A stretch of 44,869 nt of DNA from JALYNX01 sp040902845. Lineage in GTDB: Bacteria; Actinomycetota; Acidimicrobiia; Spongiisociales; ZC4RG35. Location of the stretch: positions 1 to 44,869 of the forward strand of contig JBBDWM010000007.1 in NCBI GenBank assembly GCA_040902845.1. Direction: 5' to 3'. The notes below the pieces were generated by a model. The model ran no database searches. It was not told where the DNA came from and saw nothing but the letters and a program-made list of their open reading frames with translations. The position numbers and the translations under genes were made by a program. Within the stretch, counting starts at the first letter, position 1. Each line of letters begins with the position of its first letter. Of this stretch, positions 1 through 7,017 are shown piece after piece.

Positions 1-54
<54 letters not shown>

Positions 55-68
55 TCGGTGGAGTGTTG

Positions 69-97
69 ATTCTATGGCAGGTGGAGCCCTACGACAA
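69..97 (-). promoter_or_regulatory. Promoter of the tRNA-fMet gene
   Basis: On the reverse strand there is a -35-like TTGTCG (97-92), a 17-nt spacer and a -10 TAGAAT (74-69). Transcription would begin near position 62, about 8 nt before the mature tRNA 5' end at 54. Spacing and hexamers fit a housekeeping sigma-70 promoter. This is the clearest -35/-10 pair in the window. Confidence 0.6.
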
Positions 98-115
98 CAC
101 CGCCAGCGCAGCGTC

Positions 116-526
116 CTATCCAGCTGAGCCTTGATCACCGGTCCCGATTCGTTCGGCAATCAACCGCTCCAACTCCTCAAAAACCAGCGGCACCGAGCTC
201 TTCATGGCCATCAGCTCCGGACCGTACATGACGATGGCTTCGATGGCACTGGTGGCAACGACGGTCGCCGTTCTCCTGCGATAGCGCAGTAGACCGATCT
301 CGCCTACGACATCGCCGGGGCCGATCTGGGCGATGACAGTCTCCCCTTCGAGGACGTCGGCGGTTCCGAGCTCGATCACAAGTAACTCGTTGGCAGCACG
401 GCCTTCCTCGATGATCTTGGTTCCCTGCGCAATCTGAACCTCGTCGGCATGCTGGGCGATGGCTTTTCGCTCGCTCTTAGACAGCTGGGCAAAGAGCGGA
501 ATGGACTCGAGCCGCGCTACATCCAT
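116..526 (-). CDS. Cyclic-nucleotide-binding domain protein
   Basis: This is a 136-aa stand-alone CAP-family effector domain (cNMP-binding beta roll) with no helix-turn-helix. The N-terminal IPLFAQLSKSERKAI is the typical CNB lead-in, followed by the beta-roll core and the phosphate-binding-cassette region GDVVGEIGLL (about residues 71-80), then RRTATVVA. The family binds cAMP or cGMP, or serves as a ligand-free scaffold. The canonical Arg of the cassette is replaced by the RYRRRTATV stretch, so nucleotide binding is plausible but not certain. It lies 64 nt downstream of a class III cyclase gene on the same strand, which suggests a local make-and-sense pair. A GAGG sequence 8 nt before the ATG supports the start. 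Confidence 0.88.
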   Translation of the reverse strand: MDVARLESIPLFAQLSKSERKAIAQHADEVQIAQGTKIIEEGRAANELLVIELGTADVLEGETVIAQIGPGDVVGEIGLLRYRRRTATVVATSAIEAIVMYGPELMAMKSSVPLVFEELERLIAERIGTGDQGSAG

Positions 527-590
527 CTATGAATCCTCGTGCTTGTGGGCAAACGCGAGATTAGCCCTCACACCAACCAGGATGCGGCCC

Positions 591-2549
591 TCAAGGGTCC
601 CACACGAGTGGATGGATGACGAGTGCCTCGCCTATCCCTTTTGCCTTTATCTCCTGCCCCGGGCCAAATACAAAGCTGTCTCCGACCACCTCAACGGTGA
701 CCTTGGATACCAGGACCTGGTCTCCCTCTGCCGCACCGGCTACCCGGGCGGCGGTGTGCACCTCGAGGCCGACGAGTGCGCCGCTCGATTGCAGGACCTG
801 ACCGACGTGGACCCCGATCCTTACCCGTGGCGAGAACCCTGAATCCTTTCGATGTCTCCGCAGAACAGTCTGGATCTCCGCGGCACATTCGAGCGCCGCT
901 TCGGGCTCATTGAAGGAGACGAAGAAGCCGTCTCCGGCATGGTCGATCTCTGTTCCGTGGTGCTGATGGAGCAGGTTCCGAATCGTGCGGTCGTGCCAGG
1001 AGATCAGATCGGCCCACGACTCGTCTCCGATGAGACCGACGAGTTTGGTCGAGTCCACGATGTCAGTGAACATCATCGTGTTCACTGAATGCAGGGCCGC
1101 AGGTTGTTCATCGCGCTGAACCAACTTGGAGATCCGCCCCAAATCGACGGTCGCTCCCAATCGAGTGAATTCCGCCCTCGCCGCATTGATCTCCAGCCAA
1201 CCGACAGCCTCCGAACCCTGCTCGATCAGGACCATCCCCAGATCGCAGCGAGCACGTGCTGCCTCGTAGGGAACGCCCCAGGCGACGAGTTGCTCGACCA
1301 CGATGCGTAGCGGGGCAATTGAGTCTTCAAACCGACCCTCGTGGGCGGCGATCCTGCCCTCACCTTGAAGGGCAAAGGTGCCCAGCAAGTCGGACCTATA
1401 GCGGTCGGCGATCTCGGCGAGCTCTGCCGCGAGGTTTCCGGCGGCGTCAACCTCTCCAGCGTCCAAGGCGATTTCGATGGCAGCGGGTATCAGTTTTGCC
1501 CGCTCCAGATAGGCGTCGGTGGTGGTTAGCGCCGCCCGAATCATCGACCATGCTTCGGAGATTTCATGCCGGGCAAGCTTCAACAGCGCAAGGCCTGGCA
1601 TGGGGCTCAGCCCGAGCGAGTGTGCCTTCATGAAGGCATCTTCGGCGCCATCGAGATCGCCAGTGTTGAGCCGGATCATCCCCAATTCGTTGAAGGCTCG
1701 TGATTGATAAGGACGGATGTCGGCAAGTTCGCTCGCGGCCCGGTTGGCCTCAACCTCGGCGGCCGGCCAGGCGCCTCTCAGACGCATGAACTCAGATCGT
1801 CGAACCCGGCAAGCCCCCGGGTATCCGCCGCCGCCCCCAACGCTCTCGCACCAGCGCATCGCTTGGTCGCTCCATTCGGTCGCCCTCTGGTAGTCGGCCG
1901 TCGATGCTGTGACCTCGATAGTGTTGCAAAGAATCCTGCCGGTGACCTTGGGGCCCAACTCTCGGGCAACTGCGCTGACCAGGGCTTCCTCCATCATGGC
2001 CATCCCGAGCTCAGCCTCACCGAGATAAACCATGTAGCGACCGCGATCATGCAGTCCCAGCACCTCGAGATCCCTGTCGCCGGTGCGGGCCCCGATCCCC
2101 TGAACCTCGATCGCGAGCCCGAGAGCCAGCCTGAGACCTTCGTCCGAACCCGAGGCATTGGCCGATTCGAGGCGACGGAGATGCCCCAGGGCCGATGTCT
2201 CGTCGAGCCCGTCGAGAAGACCGGCAGCCCGCCGGCTCCATCCGCTGGCGAGCGATGACTGGAGGCGCTGGCCGTAGATCTCGGCGACCTGGACCGCGAG
2301 ACGGGCTGCATCCGGATTTCGACCCTGTGCGATGTAGGCCGCTGCTGCCTTCTCCCCCGCGGCCAGCGCATCGTCAATCTTGCTGATCCACCATGCAGCC
2401 TCGGCGAGCATTTCCAGGTGCTCGGGCTCGGCATCGGGGTCGTCGAGCAGCGTGAGCAGCGTGCTGTACGCCTCACCCCACTCATGATTTCTCATTGCCT
2501 CGAGACCATGAGCGAGGTCGGATTCAGAGATGATCACGTTTCGACCCAA
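591..2549 (-). CDS. TPR-class III adenylate/guanylate cyclase
   Basis: This is a 652-aa cytosolic protein. About residues 1-480 are helical repeats of TPR type, rich in Ala, Leu and Glu. The C-terminal 165 residues are a class III nucleotide cyclase domain. Seen in it are the metal-binding FTDIVDST (near residue 490) and AGDGFF (near 536), and VHTAARV (near 598), which supplies the transition-state Arg. The Asn that usually precedes that Arg is His, and the Lys that usually selects ATP is Asp (EIDHAGDG). This pattern occurs in actinobacterial multidomain cyclases, so substrate and activity are uncertain. The TPRs probably sense a protein partner. The gene overlaps the VOC gene upstream by 16 nt and precedes the cNMP-binding gene, implying one operon. 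A start further in, near residue 19, is possible. Confidence 0.88.
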   Translation of the reverse strand: MGRNVIISESDLAHGLEAMRNHEWGEAYSTLLTLLDDPDAEPEHLEMLAEAAWWISKIDDALAAGEKAAAAYIAQGRNPDAARLAVQVAEIYGQRLQSSLASGWSRRAAGLLDGLDETSALGHLRRLESANASGSDEGLRLALGLAIEVQGIGARTGDRDLEVLGLHDRGRYMVYLGEAELGMAMMEEALVSAVARELGPKVTGRILCNTIEVTASTADYQRATEWSDQAMRWCESVGGGGGYPGACRVRRSEFMRLRGAWPAAEVEANRAASELADIRPYQSRAFNELGMIRLNTGDLDGAEDAFMKAHSLGLSPMPGLALLKLARHEISEAWSMIRAALTTTDAYLERAKLIPAAIEIALDAGEVDAAGNLAAELAEIADRYRSDLLGTFALQGEGRIAAHEGRFEDSIAPLRIVVEQLVAWGVPYEAARARCDLGMVLIEQGSEAVGWLEINAARAEFTRLGATVDLGRISKLVQRDEQPAALHSVNTMMFTDIVDSTKLVGLIGDESWADLISWHDRTIRNLLHQHHGTEIDHAGDGFFVSFNEPEAALECAAEIQTVLRRHRKDSGFSPRVRIGVHVGQVLQSSGALVGLEVHTAARVAGAAEGDQVLVSKVTVEVVGDSFVFGPGQEIKAKGIGEALVIHPLVWDP

Positions 2550-2893
2550 CCGGTGATGCTGGCCCCGTGCCCATCAGCGTCGTAGAAGTGGGCAGCGAGC
2601 AGATCGCGAGGCCCATCCGAGGTGACCACTCTCGGTTCGATCTCGAAGGGGACACCGCGATCAGCCATCTCCCGGTAAACGGCCGAAACGTCCTCGACTT
2701 CGAGCACCACCTCCGTCATCGAATGATCCTCGATGGGGTGATCGACTGCGTTGAGCGCCAGTTGGACCGTGCCGCCATCGAGAAAGGCGAAAGCCTCATG
2801 ACGGCCGAGAAGGGTGAGGCCGACCTTCTCCGACCAGAAGCTGACCGCACGATCGAGATCCGAGGTGCGCAGGATGACGGTGGACACCTTCAT
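2534..2893 (-). CDS. VOC (glyoxalase/bleomycin-resistance) family protein
   Basis: This is a 119-aa VOC-fold protein with two beta-alpha-beta-beta-beta modules: VSTVILRTSDLDRAVSFW starts the first and MTEVVLEVEDVSAVYREM the second, ending in the usual FYDADGHGASI. VOC proteins are metal-dependent isomerases, dioxygenases or binding proteins, and the motifs do not choose among these. I place the start at the ATG at 2893 because a TAGCGT box lies exactly 7 nt upstream; a GTG three codons earlier (2902) is the alternative. Its end overlaps the start of the cyclase gene, so the two are probably translationally linked. Confidence 0.85.
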   Translation of the reverse strand: MKVSTVILRTSDLDRAVSFWSEKVGLTLLGRHEAFAFLDGGTVQLALNAVDHPIEDHSMTEVVLEVEDVSAVYREMADRGVPFEIEPRVVTSDGPRDLLAAHFYDADGHGASITGWVET

Positions 2894-2900
2894 CCCACTC

Positions 2901-2906
2901 ACGCTA
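2901..2906 (-). promoter_or_regulatory. -10 box for a leaderless VOC-cyclase-CNB mRNA
   Basis: TAGCGT on the reverse strand ends 7 nt before the ATG at 2893, so the start point would fall on or next to the start codon. This is the TANNNT-plus-6-to-9-nt arrangement seen before many other genes here. No convincing -35 is visible. Confidence 0.4.
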
Positions 2907-2923
2907 CCGATCGATTGTTGGCT

Positions 2924-3055
2924 CTAGTCGAGTTCGTCCCACCAGATGGCGACCATCGAGTAGACCCCGATGACGACCATGAGGACTCCGGCGACTCCGG
3001 CCACCAGATTCATGAGCAACCCCATCCCGGACATGATCGGTTGTCGGTGTGACAT
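2924..3055 (-). CDS. 43-aa single-pass membrane microprotein
   Basis: A short open frame encodes 43 residues: a polar start (MSHRQP), a long hydrophobic stretch of about 24 residues rich in Val, Gly and Met (about residues 12-37), then WWDELD. The layout (short N-terminus, one transmembrane helix, acidic tail) looks like a genuine small membrane protein. It lies in the gap between the IF-1 gene and the VOC gene on the same strand. No clear ribosome-binding site precedes the first ATG, and internal ATGs at codons 8 and 11 are possible starts. Function unknown. Confidence 0.45.
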   Translation of the reverse strand: MSHRQPIMSGMGLLMNLVAGVAGVLMVVIGVYSMVAIWWDELD

Positions 3056-3114
3056 ATTCCATAGAGCGAGAAACCCATTCAGTTTCCGCCGTCAGTGACG
3101 CCGATCGTCGGTGT

Positions 3115-3342
3115 CTAGCGGTAACGCCAGACGATGCGACCCCGAGTCGGGTCATAGGTCGAGACCTCGACGTCGACGGTGTCTCCGGGAAGGACACGGA
3201 TCCCCCGGCCGCGACGCATCCGCCCTGAGGGTTTGGCGAGCAACTCGAATCCACTCTCCAACTTCACCTCGAAGGTGGAGTCGGGGAGCATCTTCACCAC
3301 AGTGCCACGCATCCGTATGTATTCGTCTTCGTCTTTAGCCAT
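3115..3342 (-). CDS. infA: Translation initiation factor IF-1
   Basis: This is a 75-aa S1/OB-fold protein that binds the 30S A site during initiation. It starts MAKDEDEYIRMRGTVV and ends with the family signature STYDPTRGRIVWRYR. The start ATG has an AAGGAAC ribosome-binding sequence about 6 nt upstream; the open frame continues further upstream but only into the vapC 3' end. The loop normally reading SGKMRMNFIRILPGD is here SGRMRRGRGIRVLPGD, more basic than usual. The gene sits alone behind a toxin-antitoxin pair rather than in the ribosomal-protein cluster where actinobacterial infA is normally found, so it may be a second, divergent copy. Confidence 0.93.
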   Translation of the reverse strand: MAKDEDEYIRMRGTVVKMLPDSTFEVKLESGFELLAKPSGRMRRGRGIRVLPGDTVDVEVSTYDPTRGRIVWRYR

Positions 3343-3400
3343 ATGTTCCTTGGGGAGCGCCTCCACGATAGGAGGAAGGGGGGCGCTGTGAAGAATGCGG

Positions 3401-3811
3401 TCAGATCGATGCCAGCGAGAGACTGGAGACCGAAGCGATCTTCTCGAAATCCGAGTCGGCGGCGAGAAGTGGCACCTGTTTCCCAATGGCCACGGCCGCA
3501 ATCAGCAGATCGTTGCTGTTGGCCGGGGTGAACCCAACCTGGCGACACCGTGTGTAGAGCTCGGCTGCGACCTCGTAATCGAAGAGCGGCCGGGTCGGAA
3601 GCATCAGGCACCGATTCATCAGGGCCCACAGCTCCCCCCGATGCTCCGACTTTCTGGTTCCTGAGAGAAGCTCCATGATCACGACATCGGTGGTGGCAAT
3701 CGCCCGATCCTGGGACCCTACGAGAGAGCGCACCGCAAGATTGACTTCCGACCCGGTCGCTCGGAGGTACTCGACCCAAGCCGAGGTGTCCAAAAGTGTC
3801 GTCAATCCCAT
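3401..3811 (-). CDS. vapC: VapC-type PIN-domain toxin
   Basis: This is a 136-aa PIN-domain ribonuclease. The four-acid active site is intact: D8 in LLDTSAWVEYL, E47 in VVIMELLSG, D101 in NSNDLLIAA, and D119/D121 in LAADSDFEKI. VapC toxins cleave specific RNAs, often tRNAs or rRNA loops, with Mg2+. The gene overlaps the upstream antitoxin gene by 10 nt, the usual coupled layout. Substrate RNA cannot be read from the sequence. Confidence 0.92.
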   Translation of the reverse strand: MGLTTLLDTSAWVEYLRATGSEVNLAVRSLVGSQDRAIATTDVVIMELLSGTRKSEHRGELWALMNRCLMLPTRPLFDYEVAAELYTRCRQVGFTPANSNDLLIAAVAIGKQVPLLAADSDFEKIASVSSLSLASI

Positions 3812-4017
3812 TCCTCGATGACGACCGTTCCGCCGAACTCGGCGAGGTCACCGTCCCAACCGAAACCCTCCATGGCCAGAGCCTGCTCCCGGCTCAATAC
3901 CCCTCCCACCAGTCTCCGCAGCGCCAGGTCGACGACCTCTCTCTTGGTGTGCAACCCGTAGCGCTGCATTGCCATCTCGACCAGCCTGTCGTCGAGGTCG
4001 ATGTTGGTCCTGCTCAT
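3802..4017 (-). CDS. vapB: VapB-type antitoxin
   Basis: This is a 71-aa antitoxin beginning MSRTNIDLDDRLVEMAM, the N-terminal DNA-binding module of the VapB group that also has the TKREVVDLALRRLV helix. The C-terminal 25 residues are acidic and aromatic (EFGGTVVIEEWD), as expected for the segment that caps the toxin active site. The frame extends seven codons upstream, but the ATG at 4017 is preferred: it matches the family N-terminus and lies 7 nt downstream of a TATCAT box. The extended frame would run into the operator palindrome. Confidence 0.9.
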   Translation of the reverse strand: MSRTNIDLDDRLVEMAMQRYGLHTKREVVDLALRRLVGGVLSREQALAMEGFGWDGDLAEFGGTVVIEEWD

Positions 4018-4018
4018 G

Positions 4019-4044
4019 TACACCATGATACACCTCATGGTGTA
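4019..4044 (-). promoter_or_regulatory. vapBC operator palindrome
   Basis: A perfect 10-bp inverted repeat (TACACCATGA, 6-nt spacer, TCATGGTGTA) ends 2 nt before the vapB start codon. Such palindromes are the usual binding site for the VapBC complex, which represses its own promoter. It covers the presumed -10 box TATCAT (4030-4025), so bound complex would directly block polymerase. Confidence 0.65.
4025..4030 (-). promoter_or_regulatory. -10 box of vapBC
   Basis: TATCAT on the reverse strand lies inside the operator and ends 7 nt before the ATG at 4017. A possible -35, TTGCCT, lies 16 nt upstream. The transcript would be leaderless. Confidence 0.45.
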
Positions 4045-4054
4045 TGAGGCAATC

Positions 4055-6943
4055 TCAGCCTGTCGAACCCATCGCAGCCTCTACCGCACCTTCCAGGGCC
4101 GATTGGGCCTCCTCCAAGAGACGTTGCGCCTCATCAACCCAGCGCTGATACTCGGACAGGTCACCGGCACGGAGCGCGTCGTCGGCCTTGTCGAAGGCGG
4201 CAGCAGCCTGATCCAGCAGTTCTCCGACTGTGGCTCCATCCGGCCCGGTTGGCGGCACTGGCTCCCCACCTTCTCCCCTGAACACCAGGCCCAGCGCGCC
4301 GTCCAGAGTCTCCGACCATTCCACCTGGTCCCCGTAAACGACGATGACCCTCCTGAACTCCGGGAACCCGCCTTCCTCGGCTTCGAGGAAGATTGGTTGG
4401 ACATAAAGCAGCGAATCCTCGATCGGCACCACCAACATGTCACCCTTGATCACCTTCGAGCCAGTGCTGTCCCACAAGGTGAACTGTTGTGAGATGTCGG
4501 CGTCCTGCTCGATGCGTTGCCCCACCTGTTCTGTCCCATCGACCAATTCGCCCTGCGGCATCCTGAAATCGATCAGACGCCCATAGCGACCCGGTGTGGA
4601 ATCGGCGACCAGGAAGCTCGCCATGTTCTTCTTGTCCTTTGGGGTGAAAGGCTGCAACAGCAAATAGGAGAGGTCGGTTTCCCCGGGAAGACTGGTCAGC
4701 AGGTAGTAGGGCAGGATTTCCGCCCGATAGCCGGTGGGGGCACCCGTTGCTTGGTCTGCCTCGTCCCCGAAGAGCAACTCAGAGCCGACCCCCGTGCCCC
4801 TCGAGATGTCCGAAGGATCGGCCGGAAGAGACCAGTCATCGTTTCCTGAGAAGAGCTCGGTGTAGTCGGTGACGTGGTACTTGAGATAGAGCTGACCCTG
4901 GACCCGGAACAGATCTTGTGGATAACGGAGATGATCCTCCAGACCGGTCGGCATCTCGGATGCGGGTCTGAGCAGGCCAGGGAAGGCCTGCGACCAGGCC
5001 TGGGCAATCGGGTCGGCCGGGTCGGTGAGGTAGAAGGTGACGTCCCCGTCGAAGGCGTCGACCACGGCCTTGACCGAGTTGCGCATGTAGTTGATCCCGG
5101 GGCGAAGCGAGGAGGATCTTGCAAGACGGCCGATCGAGATCAGGGTCAGCGGTTGGGAATAGGGGTAGTGGGACGAGGCGGTGTAGAGGTCGAGCACCCA
5201 TTTGATCCGTCCGTCCATGATCACCGGGTAGGGGTCGGTGTCCACACGAAGGAACGGTGCGACATCCTCCACGATCTGACGGATGTTGCGCTCGACCAGC
5301 ACCTTGCTCTCGGGGCGAATTTCCCCCGAGATCAACAAGTTCAGGTCCCGGTATCGGAAGGCAAAAGCGATCTTCTGCCAAATGCTGCCCAGACTCACCC
5401 CCGCTTCACCGTCGTAACGGTTGAATGCCGTCCCCTCTCCCTGAAGCGGATAGTCGATCTCCTGGGGCTCGTCACCGGTGCCGACGATCACCGGTCGGCC
5501 CCGCTCGTAGGTTTCCCCGAAATAGACCCGTGGCTGCTCGAGCTCCAATTGCGGAACCGAGGCCACCGGCGGCACATCCTGAAGCAGGAAGCGGGGCTGG
5601 CCGTCTTCTTCCACGATGGCCGCTGCGTTGGCCACTGCCCCGACCCCGTGGGTATAGATGAGACGTTGGTTCAACCAGTCCTCTCTCGGCAGGACCTCAT
5701 CGAGCTCTCTCACCGCCAGCATCACCTGAGTGGGGATGCCTTCGGTCAGATAGCGATCGGTGTCCACCACCCCGAGGTTGTAATAGTTGCGCAGCTCCTG
5801 GAAATTCTGATAGGTGCGGGGCAACACTGATGGGGCCCAAATCCGAAGGTTGTCCATGGTCAGTCGGTTGGCCTCGACGTCTTCAGCTGTGATGTCGTCG
5901 GAAGCGGCGAAGGGTTGAACCGTGACCTGGTTGAGGCCCCAAGCGGCACGGGTGAATTCGAGGTTGTTCTGAAGGTATTCGGTCTCTGTGGCCAGAGGGC
6001 GAGGGACCACCTGAAACCGCTGGACGACCGCCGGGTAGATGCCGGCGGCGGCCACAGCAACCACGAGCCACGAACCAACAGCTACCGCGGCCAGGGTCCA
6101 TCCCTGGCGGAAGACGTTGACGATGAAGAGCACCGCTGCCACCAGGGCCACCAGGATCAAGAGCCGGTAGGCGGGGAGACGAGCCGTGATGTCGGTGTAC
6201 CCAGGACCAAAAAAGGTCGTGCTCCGGTCGGATAGCATCAGCTCGAACATGTCGAGCCGGTACACGGCCGCCCGGACCAGGGCGATCAGCGCCAGCATCA
6301 CCGAGATCTGGGTCTTTGGCCCCCTGGCGACAGTGAATCTCCGGCCGTTGAATCGGATGCCACCGTTGAAGTAGTGGGAAACCACGACCAACAGGGTTGC
6401 CAATACGAGGGCATTGAAGGCCCAGTCGGCCATCGTGGACCACAAGGGCAGCCGGAATACGTAGAACCCGACATCGAGGCCGAAGATCGGATCGACGATC
6501 CCGAAATCCTGGGCGTTCATGAAGAGGAAAACATCGTCACGCCAGGATGCGACGGTCAGCCCGAGGAGCACCGCCAGAATCGAGGTGATCCAGAACCGCA
6601 CCTGGCGGACCCGGGGCTCCATCCACTCCCGGAACCGCTCGATCAGCTCCTCCTCCTCGCTCAGATCGAACGGGGCCCACCGCGGTGAGAATCGGTCGAC
6701 AAGGCGCAGACTCACCCAGAGGATGAGGTAGGCCAGGGTGATGCCGACCGCGCCCAGGAAGATCGACATGCCCCACTTCCGCTGCCAGACGCCGGCGAAC
6801 CCGATCGAGTCGAACCAGAGGTAGTCGGTCCACAGCGTCCCCAGCGCGGTCAGGACGAGGTAGACCACCGCCCCGATGACCACGATGACGGTCAGCGGAC
6901 GTCGTCGGTCCGTGGGATAGTCAGCGGGCGTCCTGGTGAACAT
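4055..6943 (-). CDS. UPF0182 family membrane protein
   Basis: This 962-aa protein matches UPF0182 in length and layout. The first roughly 310 residues hold about seven hydrophobic helices (for example around 18-38, 60-82, 118-134 and 260-300), separated by conserved pieces such as WTDYLWFDSIGFAGVW. A large extracytoplasmic region follows, including TRAAWGLN and NLRIWAPSVLP, where this family is best conserved. The C-terminal 60 residues are acidic and helical, consistent with a coiled coil. The family is widespread in Actinobacteria and Cyanobacteria and has no established function. It ends just after the vapB operator and is preceded by its own -10 box. Confidence 0.93.
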   Translation of the reverse strand: MFTRTPADYPTDRRRPLTVIVVIGAVVYLVLTALGTLWTDYLWFDSIGFAGVWQRKWGMSIFLGAVGITLAYLILWVSLRLVDRFSPRWAPFDLSEEEELIERFREWMEPRVRQVRFWITSILAVLLGLTVASWRDDVFLFMNAQDFGIVDPIFGLDVGFYVFRLPLWSTMADWAFNALVLATLLVVVSHYFNGGIRFNGRRFTVARGPKTQISVMLALIALVRAAVYRLDMFELMLSDRSTTFFGPGYTDITARLPAYRLLILVALVAAVLFIVNVFRQGWTLAAVAVGSWLVVAVAAAGIYPAVVQRFQVVPRPLATETEYLQNNLEFTRAAWGLNQVTVQPFAASDDITAEDVEANRLTMDNLRIWAPSVLPRTYQNFQELRNYYNLGVVDTDRYLTEGIPTQVMLAVRELDEVLPREDWLNQRLIYTHGVGAVANAAAIVEEDGQPRFLLQDVPPVASVPQLELEQPRVYFGETYERGRPVIVGTGDEPQEIDYPLQGEGTAFNRYDGEAGVSLGSIWQKIAFAFRYRDLNLLISGEIRPESKVLVERNIRQIVEDVAPFLRVDTDPYPVIMDGRIKWVLDLYTASSHYPYSQPLTLISIGRLARSSSLRPGINYMRNSVKAVVDAFDGDVTFYLTDPADPIAQAWSQAFPGLLRPASEMPTGLEDHLRYPQDLFRVQGQLYLKYHVTDYTELFSGNDDWSLPADPSDISRGTGVGSELLFGDEADQATGAPTGYRAEILPYYLLTSLPGETDLSYLLLQPFTPKDKKNMASFLVADSTPGRYGRLIDFRMPQGELVDGTEQVGQRIEQDADISQQFTLWDSTGSKVIKGDMLVVPIEDSLLYVQPIFLEAEEGGFPEFRRVIVVYGDQVEWSETLDGALGLVFRGEGGEPVPPTGPDGATVGELLDQAAAAFDKADDALRAGDLSEYQRWVDEAQRLLEEAQSALEGAVEAAMGSTG

Positions 6944-6951
6944 CGGGACCG

Positions 6952-6957
6952 AGGGTA
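6952..6957 (-). promoter_or_regulatory. -10 box of the UPF0182 gene
   Basis: TACCCT on the reverse strand ends 8 nt before the ATG at 6943. There is no Shine-Dalgarno sequence in between, so a leaderless or near-leaderless mRNA is likely. Confidence 0.35.
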
Positions 6958-6989
6958 ATGGGAATGCAGGCTTTGATTACAGGCGAGAG

Positions 6990-7007
6990 CGTCGGGGTCG
7001 CCCGACG
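6990..7007. terminator. Hairpin between the DivIVA-like and UPF0182 genes
   Basis: This is a perfect 7-bp inverted repeat (CGTCGGG, loop GTCG, CCCGACG), 10 nt downstream of the DivIVA-like gene. The T-rich tail (TCTCTTTT) lies on the plus-strand side, while both neighbouring genes run on the minus strand. A canonical intrinsic terminator is therefore not formed for them, and the role is uncertain. Confidence 0.3.
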
Positions 7008-7017
7008 GTGTCTCTTT

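Noticed and set aside
3343..3501. N-terminal extension of IF-1
   Set aside because: The extension overlaps vapC, and the family start MAKDEDEY has its own ribosome-binding site.
4874..5830. 318-aa plus-strand open frame
   Set aside because: It is antisense to the conserved extracytoplasmic part of UPF0182, with no start signal or motif.
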